Origin: Thamnidium elegans
Lineage: Eukaryota; Mucoromycota; Mucoromycetes; Mucorales; Mucoraceae
DNA: 64,000 nucleotides
Reading direction: 5' to 3'
Assembly: GCA_025201345.1 (NCBI GenBank)
Contig: JAIXMG010000028.1
Span: 374,001-438,000 of the forward strand
The notes under the pieces were generated by a model, which worked only from the letters and a program-made list of their open reading frames with translations, did not search any database and was not told the DNA's origin. A program made the position numbers and the translations under genes. Shown piece after piece: positions 47,247-63,157 of the stretch (positions are counted from its first letter, which is position 1; the number at the start of each line of letters is the position of its first letter).

Positions 47247-48122
47247 TCATCTTCTCATTGTACCACTACGACCATGATGGTACAAATTATCTAATTCAGA
47301 TTCTAATGATTTGATATGGGCATGTTGGGACTCCAAATCCTTGTTTAATCTATCTCTTTCCTTAATAAGCTGTTGCTCCCATTCGCGGAATCTGGTTTCT
47401 TCGTTTCGAACCTTTTCAGTGAACGACTTTCGAAGTTCTTCTTCCTTTTCACGAAGCTTTGGGTTCTCTGCTTTTATCAACCTACGCATATAAATAAAAT
47501 AAGTATAAATTATATTAAAAGTAAATATATATATTTTTTTTTTACTTTGGTTCACCAAATTTACGATTAGCCATTTGTTGTTGACGATAATATTCATAAT
47601 GAATATCTTCTGTACTGGAAATCAAGTCAATCATATGCGTACGAATAAGCAAGTTGCGAAGTTTCTTGAAATCGCAATGGTCATCGTTTTCAACTTCTGC
47701 CACGCCCCAAGTATATTCACGGCCCCTTACTTGTCTACCATCACTTGTATTAACAATCTCAGTAGAACCAATGACAGAGTAGGGTGAAGCATTGAATATA
47801 CTTTGGTTACGGTTCGTAGTTTCTTCATCATCACTATCTACTGCGCATGCATAAACACTGATATTATGATGTTGGATAACCTCACGAATCTATTATATAT
47901 ATATATATATATATATGAGTATATATATATATAAATAGGTGCTTATACAGTAGTACTTACATTATCTTTAAACTTTGCTAAATCTTTTGGTGCCAATGTA
48001 TCTGCTTTAGCGATGACTGGTATCAAGTTTACTCTGGACCCAAGTCGTTTCATAATTTCAAGGTCTAATGGTTTTAAACTATATGTATTATAAAAAATAT
48101 AAGCAACAACAAAAAAAAAACC

Positions 48123-48158
<36 letters not shown>

Positions 48159-48734
48159 GGTGTACCTGTGTCCAGTTGGTCGAATAAAGTAAAGACAGGC
48201 ATGTACACGCATATCGATCTTTCCTTGACGAGTAGGTTGTTGTTCTTGTCTCATATAATTCTCATGTTGGTCATCAATAAATTCAACAATAGGTGCCCAA
48301 CTTTCCCTATTGTTTACATAATCACCAAATCCAGGTGTATCTACTACTGACAACTTTACTCTAAACAACTTCTCTTCCAGTTCTATGTAAACTAATGTTA
48401 GTACCACACACAAAAAAATAAAATTTATTGCCCCTTTTTCTTACCTGCTTTCGTTATTTCAATTTCAACAGTTTTGTCTAATTGTTTATTATGCCTTTTC
48501 TCGGGCGATTTAAAGTTTTTGATAGTAGTAGAGAACAGTGTATTGACAAATGTAGTTTTACCTAAACCGGACTCACCTACAAATAAAAGTAAAAATTTAG
48601 TGCCAGGTTGTACCAAGAAGATGAGTTATTACATTACCACACACCATCAAGGTGTAATGAGCACCTTTCTTTGATATAATTTTATGCTTTTGGTTTGGCA
48701 AGTGAGCAATACCTACACCGTCAGAAGAAGTCAT
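47247..48734 (-). CDS. Septin
   Basis: GTP-binding filament protein of the bud-neck/septum cytoskeleton. Six exons on the minus strand: 48734-48638, 48576-48445, 48382-48166, 48078-47961, 47889-47546, 47481-47247, giving 380 aa. P-loop GESGLGKT (about 32-39, with Gly/Glu at the exon 1-2 junction), G3 DTPGFGD, G4 AKAD, and the septin-unique stretch YTWGVAEVENDDHCDFKKLR. After the GTPase a coiled coil (REKEEELRKSFTEKVRNEE and following) closes the protein. The short N-terminus and C-terminal coiled coil fit the CDC3/CDC12 type, but the subgroup is not decided. Intron 3 contains a 32-base T tract (48125-48156). Confidence 0.95.
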
Positions 48735-48839
48735 TACGCAGAAAGATAAAGAAAGAAAAAGAAATAAAGTAAAGAGAAAAAGAGAAAAAAAAAGAAATAG
48801 TAGAATTTTATTATTATTATTATTTTAGTTGATGGAAAC

Positions 48840-51506
<2,667 letters not shown>

Positions 51507-52091
51507 TCTTTTTTTTTAGAAAGAAAGAAAAAAGGTATATGTTTAAATACAAAAAAGAGAGAGAGAGAGAGAGAGAAAAGAAAGAGATTGATTAAAAAAG
51601 ATTGAAATATGGAATCAAGAAAGGGGCAGGGCTTGTTATGCATAATAATTGATTTTTTTAGACTATGTGAGAGCACAGAATAGACGAGAAAATTTTTTTA
51701 TAACCCTCGGACATACAAAGTCGGGTATTTTGCTTTATTTGTTTACTACTAGTATCAAGTAGTGTCCTTTTTTTACTTACGTCAGGTCTTTATTTATTAT
51801 GTGTCCGCCCTCTGACAAAAAAAAAAGGCTTTAACAAGTAATCAATGCAACACGAAATGACATTCACTGTTTTATGATAAGTTGACATGTGTAAATATCG
51901 AAAGTTAAATCTTCTTGAATCGCCGAAAAAAAAACACTTTTTTTGTGATATGAGTTTATGTGAGTCATTAAGCTACTAAAAAAAAAAATGAGACGACTGC
52001 TTTGTTTGCTTCATTATAAAAAAAAAAAGAGATAATTATATACTTTTTATCTTTTTCTTTTCTCTTCACTTCCAAAAGTTATAAAAAAAAA
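51507..52091. other. Divergent promoter, kinesin-13 / DAHP synthase
   Basis: 585 bp with no gene. Holds several A/T runs and a GA dinucleotide repeat (51556-51576). The last 60 bp before DAHP synthase is a pyrimidine tract typical of a fungal core promoter. No specific site assigned. Confidence 0.5.
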
Positions 52092-53369
<1,278 letters not shown>

Positions 53370-54958
53370 TTATAATATTCATGAATTATAATATTTTTAA
53401 AATTTCTAAGCATACACATTACGTCTCCTTCCTTGTTTATATTCATCATCCGTCTCCTATACATAAATCCGCTTCCATCATGATAAAAAGTAGAATATCT
53501 AGACTATTTTTAATAAAAACTATTTTATTTACCTATTCTCTATATATATAAAATTCCCGTCTTCTATAACTTAAAATGTGCATGCAAAATCGTATATAAA
53601 TAGATCAAATTCACTGGTATCAACTTTTCTAAAAAAAAATCATATTACATATGTCAAGAAGCCCCTCCTTCCTTCCCTTTTGTCCCCTTCTTTCTTCTGA
53701 CTACCCCTTGAATCTATTGAATAGCCTTACATATTTTGCACTTATACAACGACAAAAATTCCTAGCGAAATAGAATATTTCCTCTCACCGGTAACCTTTT
53801 AAACGATATTTAGTTTACATTTAAATACCAACAAGAAAGCTTAATATCGCTTGGGACAAACGGAATTACTATTTCTATATATTTTCCAAAACCTTAACTC
53901 CAAATATATATTTCCACATCCCCCCCAAAAAAAAAGAGTACTTACCAAGCAGTTAAACTAGTTGATAAAATATGATGTGCATCAACCAAATAAAGTGGCT
54001 ATGAAACTCTATCGCTACAATCGAAATAGTCTCCCAAGGTGGAATACCGGGTTGCTTGATCATACTTATTTTTTGATGTCAGGGTACTTGGTGCTTCCTT
54101 TCTATTAGAGTTGACAGACGCCTTCTTTGTGCTTTCCAAAAAAGGGAAACCGTGTTCTTTAACTATTGTTTTAAGTAATATTAAACAGAATCAATGATAC
54201 GTCAGCCATAGCCAAACATGCAAACATGTAAGCCCTCCGCGCTATACCAAAGCCATCCACATTATTATTTTATAATTCTAGCCAAGCCATTTTCTTTTCT
54301 TGCAGAAACTTCAGTATTTATAATAGATGTAAAAGATAAGAAGTAGCTGTTTATCATTACGGATTTACATCTGTTAGATAAAAAGGAAAGTTAGTTTAGA
54401 CAAGACCCTGCTAAAGAATAAATGTAGAAAATGCTGTTCCTTTCACAAAGTGAAGCATAAACAAAAAATACATGATGTAGTAGCACTACAGCATGTTGAC
54501 ATATTTGTATAAATGATGTTTCAGCCATGATGTAATATTAAAGGTACAATATATTACTCTATCACGTTTCAATCATGCTATATTCTGTATTGTTCTATTG
54601 TGAGTCTTATTATATACACGATAAGGCTTAGTTACAATAACTGCAAATTAGTTATACATGATAAAGATGTGTGAGTAGTTGTATGTGTGTAAATATATAT
54701 GCTAGGTCACATTACAACGTGCCCTTGAAGAATTTTGCAGTATTCTAAGTAATGGTGGCAAGAAATATAATCCAAATAGGTGATATAAATATACTCATTA
54801 TCACAATACAATTTATACTATTTAAAGTGCTATAATACATCATAAGTTGTCCATTATCCTAAGAAAATCCAGACGTCACTTCTAAAAAAGGTAATTTTAA
54901 CAATGTTTAAAATAAGGTGTTTTCTTTGTATAATTAAAAGTCAGGAAATGGTTCTTTT
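53370..54958. other. Intergenic, no gene recognised
   Basis: Pyrimidine-rich near the DAHP synthase 3' end, then AT-rich sequence with frequent stops in all frames. The last 100 bp begin to resemble the left flank of foldback copy A. Confidence 0.5.
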
Positions 54959-55816
54959 GCCCAAGTTACTTAGTGAAACTTAGTCATCAAGACATTGTCT
55001 TTAACATCAAATATTGAAAGCCGCTTGTTGTTTTATATTTTTCTCGATTTTTTCTACTTTTTTTGTGGTCGGTAATTTTTGCCATTTTTGATCATTTTGG
55101 GGGGTCAACCCCTTTTGTTTTTCGATTTTTTTCTCATATTTTTTGTAATTACTCCCGATCTACTTTGCTTTTTTTGTAAAAAAAAAACAAATGCCAATAA
55201 AGTACTCTTTTAGACGCATCTAACCCATCTAAAAGTATATTTTTACTAAAAACACTGAGCGAGTAATCAATGTTTAAAGTCGTTTTTTTTTTACTAAAAT
55301 TTGAGTTAAGCGGAACTTAAAATAGCGTTTTCTTTAAAGCGTGTTTTCTCGCTTAGTTTTAGTCGTAGCACTTTCATTTATAAATAAACAATAAAGGGTT
55401 TTTAAAGATCTATAATTGTTGCTATAACCAAAAATAGTAATAAAAAAATACATTTTATGTAATCACGGAAATGAAAAAGTCGGGAAAAATTGTTACACAG
55501 AAAACGCGTGTCATTTTTTTCAAAAAAAAAGTTATTTTTAAACAGTGATTACTCTTTCAATTACTGAACTAAAGATTTGATTTAAAATGGATTAAATGAG
55601 TCTAAGTGAGTACTTTATTATCCTTGTTTTTTTTCACAAAAAAAGAAAACTTGGATCCGGAGTAATCGCAAAAAAACCGTAATTTTTGGCCAAAAAACAA
55701 AAGGGGTTGACCCCCAAAAATGAAAAACGAAAAAAAAAAACGAAAAAGTACGTTTTTAATTTTTTTTATCAAAGATATATTCGAAACAACTATTTTGTAT
55801 TATACCACTTGGGTCC
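54959..55816. repeat. Foldback repeat, copy B
   Basis: Second, better preserved copy of the repeat at 25425-26242. Left arm GGGGGGTCAACCCCTTTTG (near 55119) and right arm CAAAAGGGGTTGACC (near 55698) are inverses. Further matching inner pairs are TAAAGTACTCTTTTAGACGC with TCTAAGTGAGTACTTTAT, and GAGTAATCAATGTTTA with TAAACAGTGATTACTC, so the arms pair over most of the element's length. No ORF. Borders approximate, as for copy A. Confidence 0.8.
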
Positions 55817-56730
55817 GAAACGCGTTTTCTATTTTTTAATAAATTAAAGATCATTATTTATTATAACTGCTGAAATTAGCAGTGTTTTCTTATGTGAACG
55901 ATTTTTAAGCTGCGAAATCTCAGTGCCTTTTTTTTTAACAGTGATTTCCTGGTACAGTGATAACTTTATTTGTAAAAAGAATTGGCGTGTCAGCAAGTTT
56001 AAACCTTTCAAACCTTAGTTTTGTTTCAAAAAAGGATCTTTCAGGATGTACGTTAGACATGGCCATGTAAGACTAATGACTGTTCTTAACTGTAATGTGA
56101 AGTTATGCATAATTTATGAGAAATAGAGTATATATATTTATTTGTTTTTACAAGGCAAACTTTTATTTTTTAAATATGAAATGCGTTACAAAAATTAAAA
56201 TACACGTTAACTTGGATAGGTATACTTTTTTTTTCAATAAACCAAATCCAATATATAAAAGGGTTCAATAAACATGATACGTCTAACAAATATTTTATAA
56301 CAGTACCTGAAAAGAAGTTTATCGCTTCAAGAAAATGTATAACCTGGTGTCAATTGTGACAGCGCCATGGCGTTGAAATATATTTGAAGTTAGTCGCAGA
56401 GTGAGTTAGGAATAGTCCTTTTTTTTAATTGTGGACTCTATTGGTCATATTTACAGAAGACAATAGCGTTTTATTTTGTTTTATAAGAAAAAAATAGCAG
56501 GTACTTTGTAATGTACAATTAAAAGAGGAAAGAAATTTTATTTTTGTATTAAGTGTGAAGCATAAGGTTATTATTGAAGGTGCCTGAGGTTCCACTTGAT
56601 AGCAGACTAGCGTTTTTTCAAAGATAGGCTAAAGACAGAGGAGAATACCCTTCCCTTGAAAACCAAGCTAGTCGAGGACCAAGTACGCTTATAATCCAAC
56701 TTTTTTTTTTAAAAAAAAAAAGAAAAGTAA

Positions 56731-56871
56731 CATACCTAAAAGTTTATGTATTTCTCAAGAGAGGATATAAGCAGAGTAAACAAAGGCCTTATAGGAAAGA
56801 AGAGGACCAACCATTTAGAGCGACCAGATTATTTTGAAGCGGTAGTAGTTTTTTTTTTTTGAGAATAAGGA
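56731..56871. repeat. Dispersed repeat R3, copy 1
   Basis: Matches 59458-59575: CCTAAAAGT.CATGTATTT, CAAGAGAGGATATAAGC, AGTAAAC, then AGATTATTTTGAAGC and a T run with GA.AAT.AGGA. Adjacent to R2 copy 2, with which it may form one larger unit. Confidence 0.7.
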
Positions 56872-56989
56872 AAAAAGTACGTGTTCCAGTACGTTCTTTT
56901 TCTCAATTTTTTTTCATGTGAACAATTAATTAGTTACTTCCATAAATGTTCATGTAAACAAAAGACTCTTTTTTTTCATAGAATAAGAA

Positions 56990-57482
56990 GTTACATCAAT
57001 TTATCGCTAAGGAAAATCGATATGATTAAATTGGTATAGATACAGATTATATTTCTCGTATATTCTTTACAAAAAAGCGAAAAGTATTACTTGAGATGTA
57101 GATAATACTTGTGTGAGAAAAAAAAAGTAACTAATAAAAAGCATGCTTTCCTCGAAGTCGTTTTTGTTTATACATAAATGATCGGAAATAGGTAGCCGGA
57201 AGTATCCGATATACTTCAGTAGATATGAAGTAACAAATCTGCATATATATATATATATATATATATATTATTTAACTGCCAACGCTTTCACTTGCTCTTT
57301 TTTTTCATACTTACTCTAGTAGCATCACCTCTTCTTATATCCAAATATAAAATTTATTAATGCTATTGAAAGATGTACCAAGAAATAGAAGTAGATGGGT
57401 AAAGCTGAAGAGAGCCTAATTTGTACCACTTTCCCTTTTTTTGCATGGTTTGTTTACTTTGCACAAGTTAAAAGATAAGCAA
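56990..57482. repeat. Dispersed repeat R2, copy 2
   Basis: Counterpart of 30096-30541 in the same orientation, with an extra ~100 bp near 57130-57230 and a (TA)13 tract at 57243-57269 where copy 1 has only TATATATATATA. Confidence 0.65.
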
Positions 57483-59457
57483 GTTTTTTAAATATAATTT
57501 CCATGAAAACAACGACAAATCCTTGTTTAATTTCAGTCGACTCAGTCATATAAACAACGGAGACAGATAATCATATGTTGATTATTACCTTCTATATCCA
57601 GTTAACTCCATCTGTATTAAAGCAAATTACTCCAAACGAGATCTCAAAATGGCTCTCAAATGAAATCATCCTTATACTTCTAGGTATATTTAAGATATCT
57701 TTCAAGTAAGCGGTCTTATTTTCTAGATCCTTAAAGACAAAAGAATAAAGTCACTGTTAAAGTTCGACCACCTCTCTCGATTCTTTTGTTGAGGTGAAGA
57801 ATCTTGTATCATTAAAGTCTTAAATCCCATTAAAACAGGCGCTGGATAAGAAGACGAAGAGGACGAAGACAAAAAACTCCCAGCATGCCCAAGACCACCA
57901 CAGGAAGCCATTTTCTCCTCCGAAAAAAAAAACAAAACAAACAAAAAAACGCTTGAAAAAAGCCCAGCCCTAACCAGGATTAATGGTCCCAAAATAAGAT
58001 GAATAACCGCTACACTTTTATTTATGAAAAAAAAAAAAAAAAAACTGTATGTCTACTACAGAAAAAAAAGAGAGGGTTGCTGATGCAAAAAAAAAAAAAA
58101 AAAAAAAAAAAATCTTTAAATAAATCTAGAGCATTACCTAACGTTCCCTGTACCTAAACTACTATTGCAACTAAACATTAGAGTTTGATCTCGTTAGATG
58201 CAGAACAATACCTTTTTTTTCAATTGCATGTGTGGAACTTTTTTTTTTATTAGATCTAGACCTGTGCATGGACCTTATTGTCAATATAGAAATCGTAAAA
58301 CCGTATTTTTTTTTTGGAAATATAAAAAAATTGAACTGGACTTTAAACAATAACAACAAAAAAAACACATAGTGAATGATAACTACTATGTAACCAAAAA
58401 AAAAAAAGAGTTATCTGAATTAATTGAATGGATCATTTGCAATAGTACTAAAGCATTATTTCTTATAATTTTACCACATTTTTTTATTATTGGAGACTTT
58501 TCCATTTTTATTATTATTGGAGAATTTTTAATTTTTCATTTTTATTAAGCATTAAAAAAGATACACATTAGCCACTCTCACCCTTTATGTAATGAGAATG
58601 TTGCCCGGGAATGGCCGCGAGGAGGCTTGTATCATGCATTCTCTCTACTTTTAAGGAGAGGTAAAAGAGAGCAAGAGAGAAACCATAGGTCTTTGGTTAG
58701 GAAAGAAAATAATCGATCCGACGCGATAATACCAAGTCATATCACTATGGGATGGTGCTTTATTATCTTTAAGAGTCGCCTACTCAGAGAGTTTCCTCCA
58801 GTTTTATACACTTCCCCCATTCAATGCAAGGCATTACCACGCTCATTCGTTAGAAGATCACTGTCCACACACCAATAGTTGGCGTTACTACCAATGAGGG
58901 TCTCACCCGGATAAAGAAACAAAAAAGAGGGAATTTGCATTCTTTTTTATACTTTTTTTCGCGGAGTATAAACAAAGTTTTGAGTTTGAATCTGAAAAAA
59001 GTAAACCTCTGATTTGATACAAGAGACAAATAGGGAACAAGCCACATTGACTATTTTTCGTACTTGATGCGCATCATATTTTTGTTTTTTATGCAAATGC
59101 TTAGAAAGAAATAAAGCTTCATGTAAAAGAGAGCATATTCTTCAATTGTATTCATGTAAAACTATCTTTTTTTTCAAAGGGAGATTTAACTGGTTTAGTT
59201 TCACGGTAGTACAAGTATTTCACTTTGAACTTCAGACAATCGGAGAGGAGTACTTCAAATCAGGCACCTGTATATTTAAATAGTATAGTTACAGCCAGAG
59301 AATGTTGCAACCAAAAGAACATAAATCGTATTGTTTTCCTACAAAACAAAACAAACCTTTGAAAGTTGGAAACAGAAACAAAAAAATATAGCAAAAAAAA
59401 AGTGTGTCTTTTTGAAATGATGATCATAACAAAAGGTAATTTAAGGTATATGTTTAT
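57483..59457. other. Intergenic with two weak ORFs
   Basis: A minus-strand frame (57723-57992) encodes MASCGGLGHAGSF and a Ser run; it has no recognised motif. A plus-strand frame (58627-58878) lies in a GC-richer 300 bp island (58580-58910) whose origin is unclear, perhaps an old insertion. Two A runs of 18 and 27 lie at 58027-58110. No gene is claimed. Confidence 0.35.
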
Positions 59458-59575
59458 TTACCTAAAAGTCCATGTATTTTTCAAGAGAGGATATAAGCAA
59501 AGTAAACCAAGAGCAACTAGATTATTTTGAAGCAGAAGTAGCCTTTTTTCTTTTTTTTTTTTTGAAAATGAGGAA
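59458..59575. repeat. Dispersed repeat R3, copy 2
   Basis: Second copy of the element at 56731-56871, same orientation, 2.7 kb further on. Confidence 0.7.
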
Positions 59576-60430
59576 CAATATCTTTTGCATATAAAAAAGC
59601 CATTTATGGCAAGAACTTTATTTTTTTATTTTATCACTATTCCTTTCCCTTTATTCCTTTTCTTTTTATCACTTTTTCTTAATAAAATAAAAGTTCTTTT
59701 GAACTTTATTTATATATAGGTTTCCGCCATGTTGTAACTCGTCTCATTCTTTGAAATCAGGTAATACTATTTGTTTTATGGTGACTCCTTTTTCTTCATA
59801 TATGTTATTCTAGTTTATTTAGTTCCTAAAACTATAACTTTCTAAATTCAATATTTATGCTTATCGTTTTACCTCCTCCACTTTTTCTTTTATAATAATT
59901 TTTACCAACAATTCTTTTGGTTAGTTTTTATCAATTATTAAAGTTCCCTTTTCTAATTATTTTATTTTAAAATAGTTGGTATTAATAAAAAAATAATAAT
60001 TAAAACAGCTGTCCACTTTACATATTAAGTATAAATTATGAAGATGACTCCGTATATCTAATATTCTATTATTTCTATTCTATATTTTCTATTTTTATTA
60101 CTGCTTGCTTAAAGGGTGTTTACTTTAATAATTTTTGTTAAAAGGTAATTATTTCACTTGATTCAAACTTAATAATAGCTTATTCTGATTCTTTTTTTTA
60201 GAGGTATTGTCTTATTCCACAAGTGTCTATTCCCTTTTTTCTCTTTTTTTTTTATTATTGTCCGTATCAAAATATAATAACAAACTATAATATACACATA
60301 TACCCTTCCATTTCTTAATATATACATTTACATATAAATAATAAAAATGCTCGCTTCTTTTTTATAATCTCTTTTTATTTTACTTTTATACATGAGTATA
60401 TAAATATTTATTACAAAATGTGCTATTATT
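59576..60430. other. Very AT-rich intergenic stretch
   Basis: Runs of T and TA with almost no open frame and no repeat of the other families. Nothing supported. Confidence 0.5.
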
Positions 60431-60588
60431 GAATAAATATTTTATACCATGACCTAATTAATTCCATACCGTCGTAATCCTGTTTTTTTATTAAAACTGC
60501 GTCAACGCTTAATCTAGCGATAGTGATCAGCCCAGCGTTAGTCGTAACTGAAGCGCTAGCGCTAAAACAAGCATCAGTGCTTGGAACG

Positions 60589-60882
60589 CTAAAACTCGCC
60601 TTGGTGACAGTATGGGGGGATATTATGCCAAGTAGCCTTAATTCCATCGGTAATAGGTTCTGCGCAGGGGATATTATGATTCAGGGGCAAGTATTCTTGT
60701 TCAGTATCAATAGTTTGATAGAGGTCTAGGACAATGTAATCTTGTCCAACGTAAGTATTGTAGTTGCGTTCAGGGATTACGACAAAGCTTGAAAAAATAC
60801 GGTCATGTTTTAGATCTCGGCATTTCCCGATTACAAGTTCCATCCTCAGATAAAAAAACGAAAGATTGGACCGGAGAGCCAT
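60589..60882 (-). pseudogene. Fragment of unknown protein
   Basis: A 97-codon frame with mixed, protein-like composition (FSSFVVIPERNYNTYVGQDY, IDTEQEYLPLNHNIPC, WHNIPPYCHQGEF) that ends at a stop and continues into frames with repeated AGCGCT/AGCGTT motifs (60500-60600). No family recognised. The frame below it (60426-60647) is antisense-like Ser/Ala-rich sequence from those repeats. Confidence 0.3.
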
Positions 60883-61059
60883 TCTCCTTTTTTCTTTGTA
60901 AATACTCCAGTGTTACTTACCTCTCGGAATTCAACAGACATATCGCAAATTGAAGATCAACAGCACCAACCTATTATGTAAATAATATACTAGTTGTCGA
61001 AACTAAAAGACAAAAAAGATAAGTACACTTATGTATTTTTTGCAACACAATTCACTAAA

Positions 61060-62055
61060 ATATTCCCAGTATTATTGATGATGATAGTGAGCCTATCGAA
61101 ACATTCTTCAAATCAAATGATAGGGAAAACCTTAAACAATATTTTGATATTTGCATAAAAGCTGATAAATCTTTTTTCTGTTCAGATAGTTTAAAGAAAC
61201 AATTTGAAACATACAACATTGACAACAACCGAAATAGACACCAGCATGAATTAGACTGATTAAAAAATATATTTAAAATTGAATTCGAAAATTTCTTGGA
61301 AGATATGATCATTTTATAGCAAGAATGAGTTACTCCCGTTTATGAAATCGTCTCGATATAATGATAAAGAATATTTTGAAGATACACTTAAAAATCTTAT
61401 TAATGGATCAGACAATACAAATTTGCTTCATACAAAACATTTAAAAAGGTAAAAGTCTTTTTCATTCAAATAATTCAAACAACTATGACATTAGTCGCAT
61501 GTTCCGTATCTACACCTGAAAAATGGCAAGCAGTTGAATGTCGTTCTGCTTCTGTACTGCTCACTTGGGATGGCAGAGAGAATTTTATAAAAGTATTTGA
61601 ATTATTACTTTTTTACTTGAATTGAAGAATCAAAAAGAAAATTTTGAAGTTTTAAAACAACATTTAGGTATAAATTTTGTAGCTACAGGGCAGTCTATTG
61701 AAGACATCTTGGTACATAATTTTAAAAAAAAAGTCTCCCATTTGGAATTAATTCACAAAGAATAACTGAAGCATGTAATCAAGTCCCCTTATCTCGCCTT
61801 GTCAACATTACTCAACACTCTAAAAATCATTTTGAAAAATGCTTAAACAAAGCCCTTCTACTATTTAGTAAAATGCTTTGTATTAATTTCAAAAATTGTT
61901 TTGATTGGAGTTCACAATGTATTCCACTTGAAGTTGAGAAGTGTTCCAAATTAAGTTCAGATTCTGTTCGAATTGAATCGGTTGAATGTTCCATTTTATT
62001 TTCGAATAATGTACCATTAAGTTCAAAAAATGTACGTAAATATGTGACTAATTAG
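61060..62055 (+). pseudogene. Decayed gene of unknown family
   Basis: Successive protein-like blocks on the plus strand in three frames: EPIETFFKSNDRENLKQYFD, CSDSLKKQFETYNIDNN, NELLPFMKSSRYNDKEYFED, STPEKWQAVECRSASVLLTW, then GQSIEDILVHNFKKK, and finally a continuous frame from FGINSQRITEACNQVPLSRL to KNVRKYVTN* (62055). At least three stops and frame changes separate them. The order and spacing suggest one gene, about 350 codons long, with possible introns at about 61450. No family is named with confidence. Confidence 0.45.
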
Positions 62056-62598
62056 GTGGGCTTTTGCTGATTTTCAATTTCCTCCTGACAGGTTATTTGT
62101 AAACAACGCTTTGCTAAATAAGTTAGAGCCGTATTACTTTTAACTGACCGAAACAAATAAGGGCCACTTTCTGGATAAGCATTCTATTTATTTTTACTAA
62201 ATGTTATTACTATAACCGCAAAGTCTTTTACTGTAGCGACATCCTTATAAAACTACGGTTTTAAATTATTTCGTTTGTGTCAACAATTTGTTAAGCTTGT
62301 ATTATTTGTCAAAGAAAGATGGTTACCATTGGTTTAACGTCCTGTGATTTAGCATATTTCTTTGATTTCTTTTATTAAAAAAAAAATGAACACAGGGTGG
62401 GAGTTATCATTAGAAAACGAACAAAAAGAACAATAAAAAAAATTTTCGATTTATAGAGCTAAAGTAATGGAAATAATTCCATACTAGAAATGAAAATAAA
62501 ACTTTATTAAGAATCACATATATTTACAGAAAAATAAATAACAAAGAATGGTATAGGAGTTCGAGAAAGGGGTGAAGATCTCTTTTTTTTTTTTTTTT

Positions 62599-63157
62599 CT
62601 AAACAGGATGGATTTCAGTTAGAGCCATAACCATAATAAATACGACAAATAACATGATGATGGTAGCTACAAGATAACCAAGCCATCCGTGACCAACCCA
62701 AAGCAATCGTTTCACAATCTGTCTTTGGTTTCTAAAATAACTATAAAGCGAATATATAAAACATGTAAATCCTAGCCCGACAAATATATAAGATACAATT
62801 TTAGCGTTTAATGATACAGGTTCGCTTGTCCATGGTAAAGAATAAGAAGGTGCAAATTTTTTTGTTGGCATATCGAGTAATGTCATAAATCCTATATATG
62901 AAATATAATTATAAGTTTACTATGATAATTCTTTATATATATACACATATATAAAGCTCTTTCACCGTACCAACTAGTGCTAAAGTGGTCCCTGTTCTGA
63001 CCCAGGTAAGTAAGTTTCGCTCATTAGCAAGATGGTCTCTGGGATCAGGACCATCGACAATAGTGTGTACTGAGAGATCCAAATACTTGAATATATTGGA
63101 ACACTTTTCGTTGTTACAGTTAATGAATGACTCGGGTGCGTTTAGTTCGACGTCCAT
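62599..63157 (-). CDS. DUF202 membrane protein
   Basis: Two exons on the minus strand (63157-62971, 62891-62599) give 159 aa. The first exon ends in PDPRDHLANERNLLTWVRTG and TTLALVG, the DUF202 signature (YidH type, also the membrane part of VTC polyphosphate polymerase subunits), with a first membrane segment crossing the junction. Exon 2 adds two more (AKIVSYIFVGLGFTCFIYSL, WLGYLVATIIMLFVVFIMVM). The protein has no SPX or VTC catalytic domain, so it is a stand-alone member. Using the GTACGG donor at 62970 is the only choice that keeps VG-FMTLLDMP in frame. Function unknown. Confidence 0.85.
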
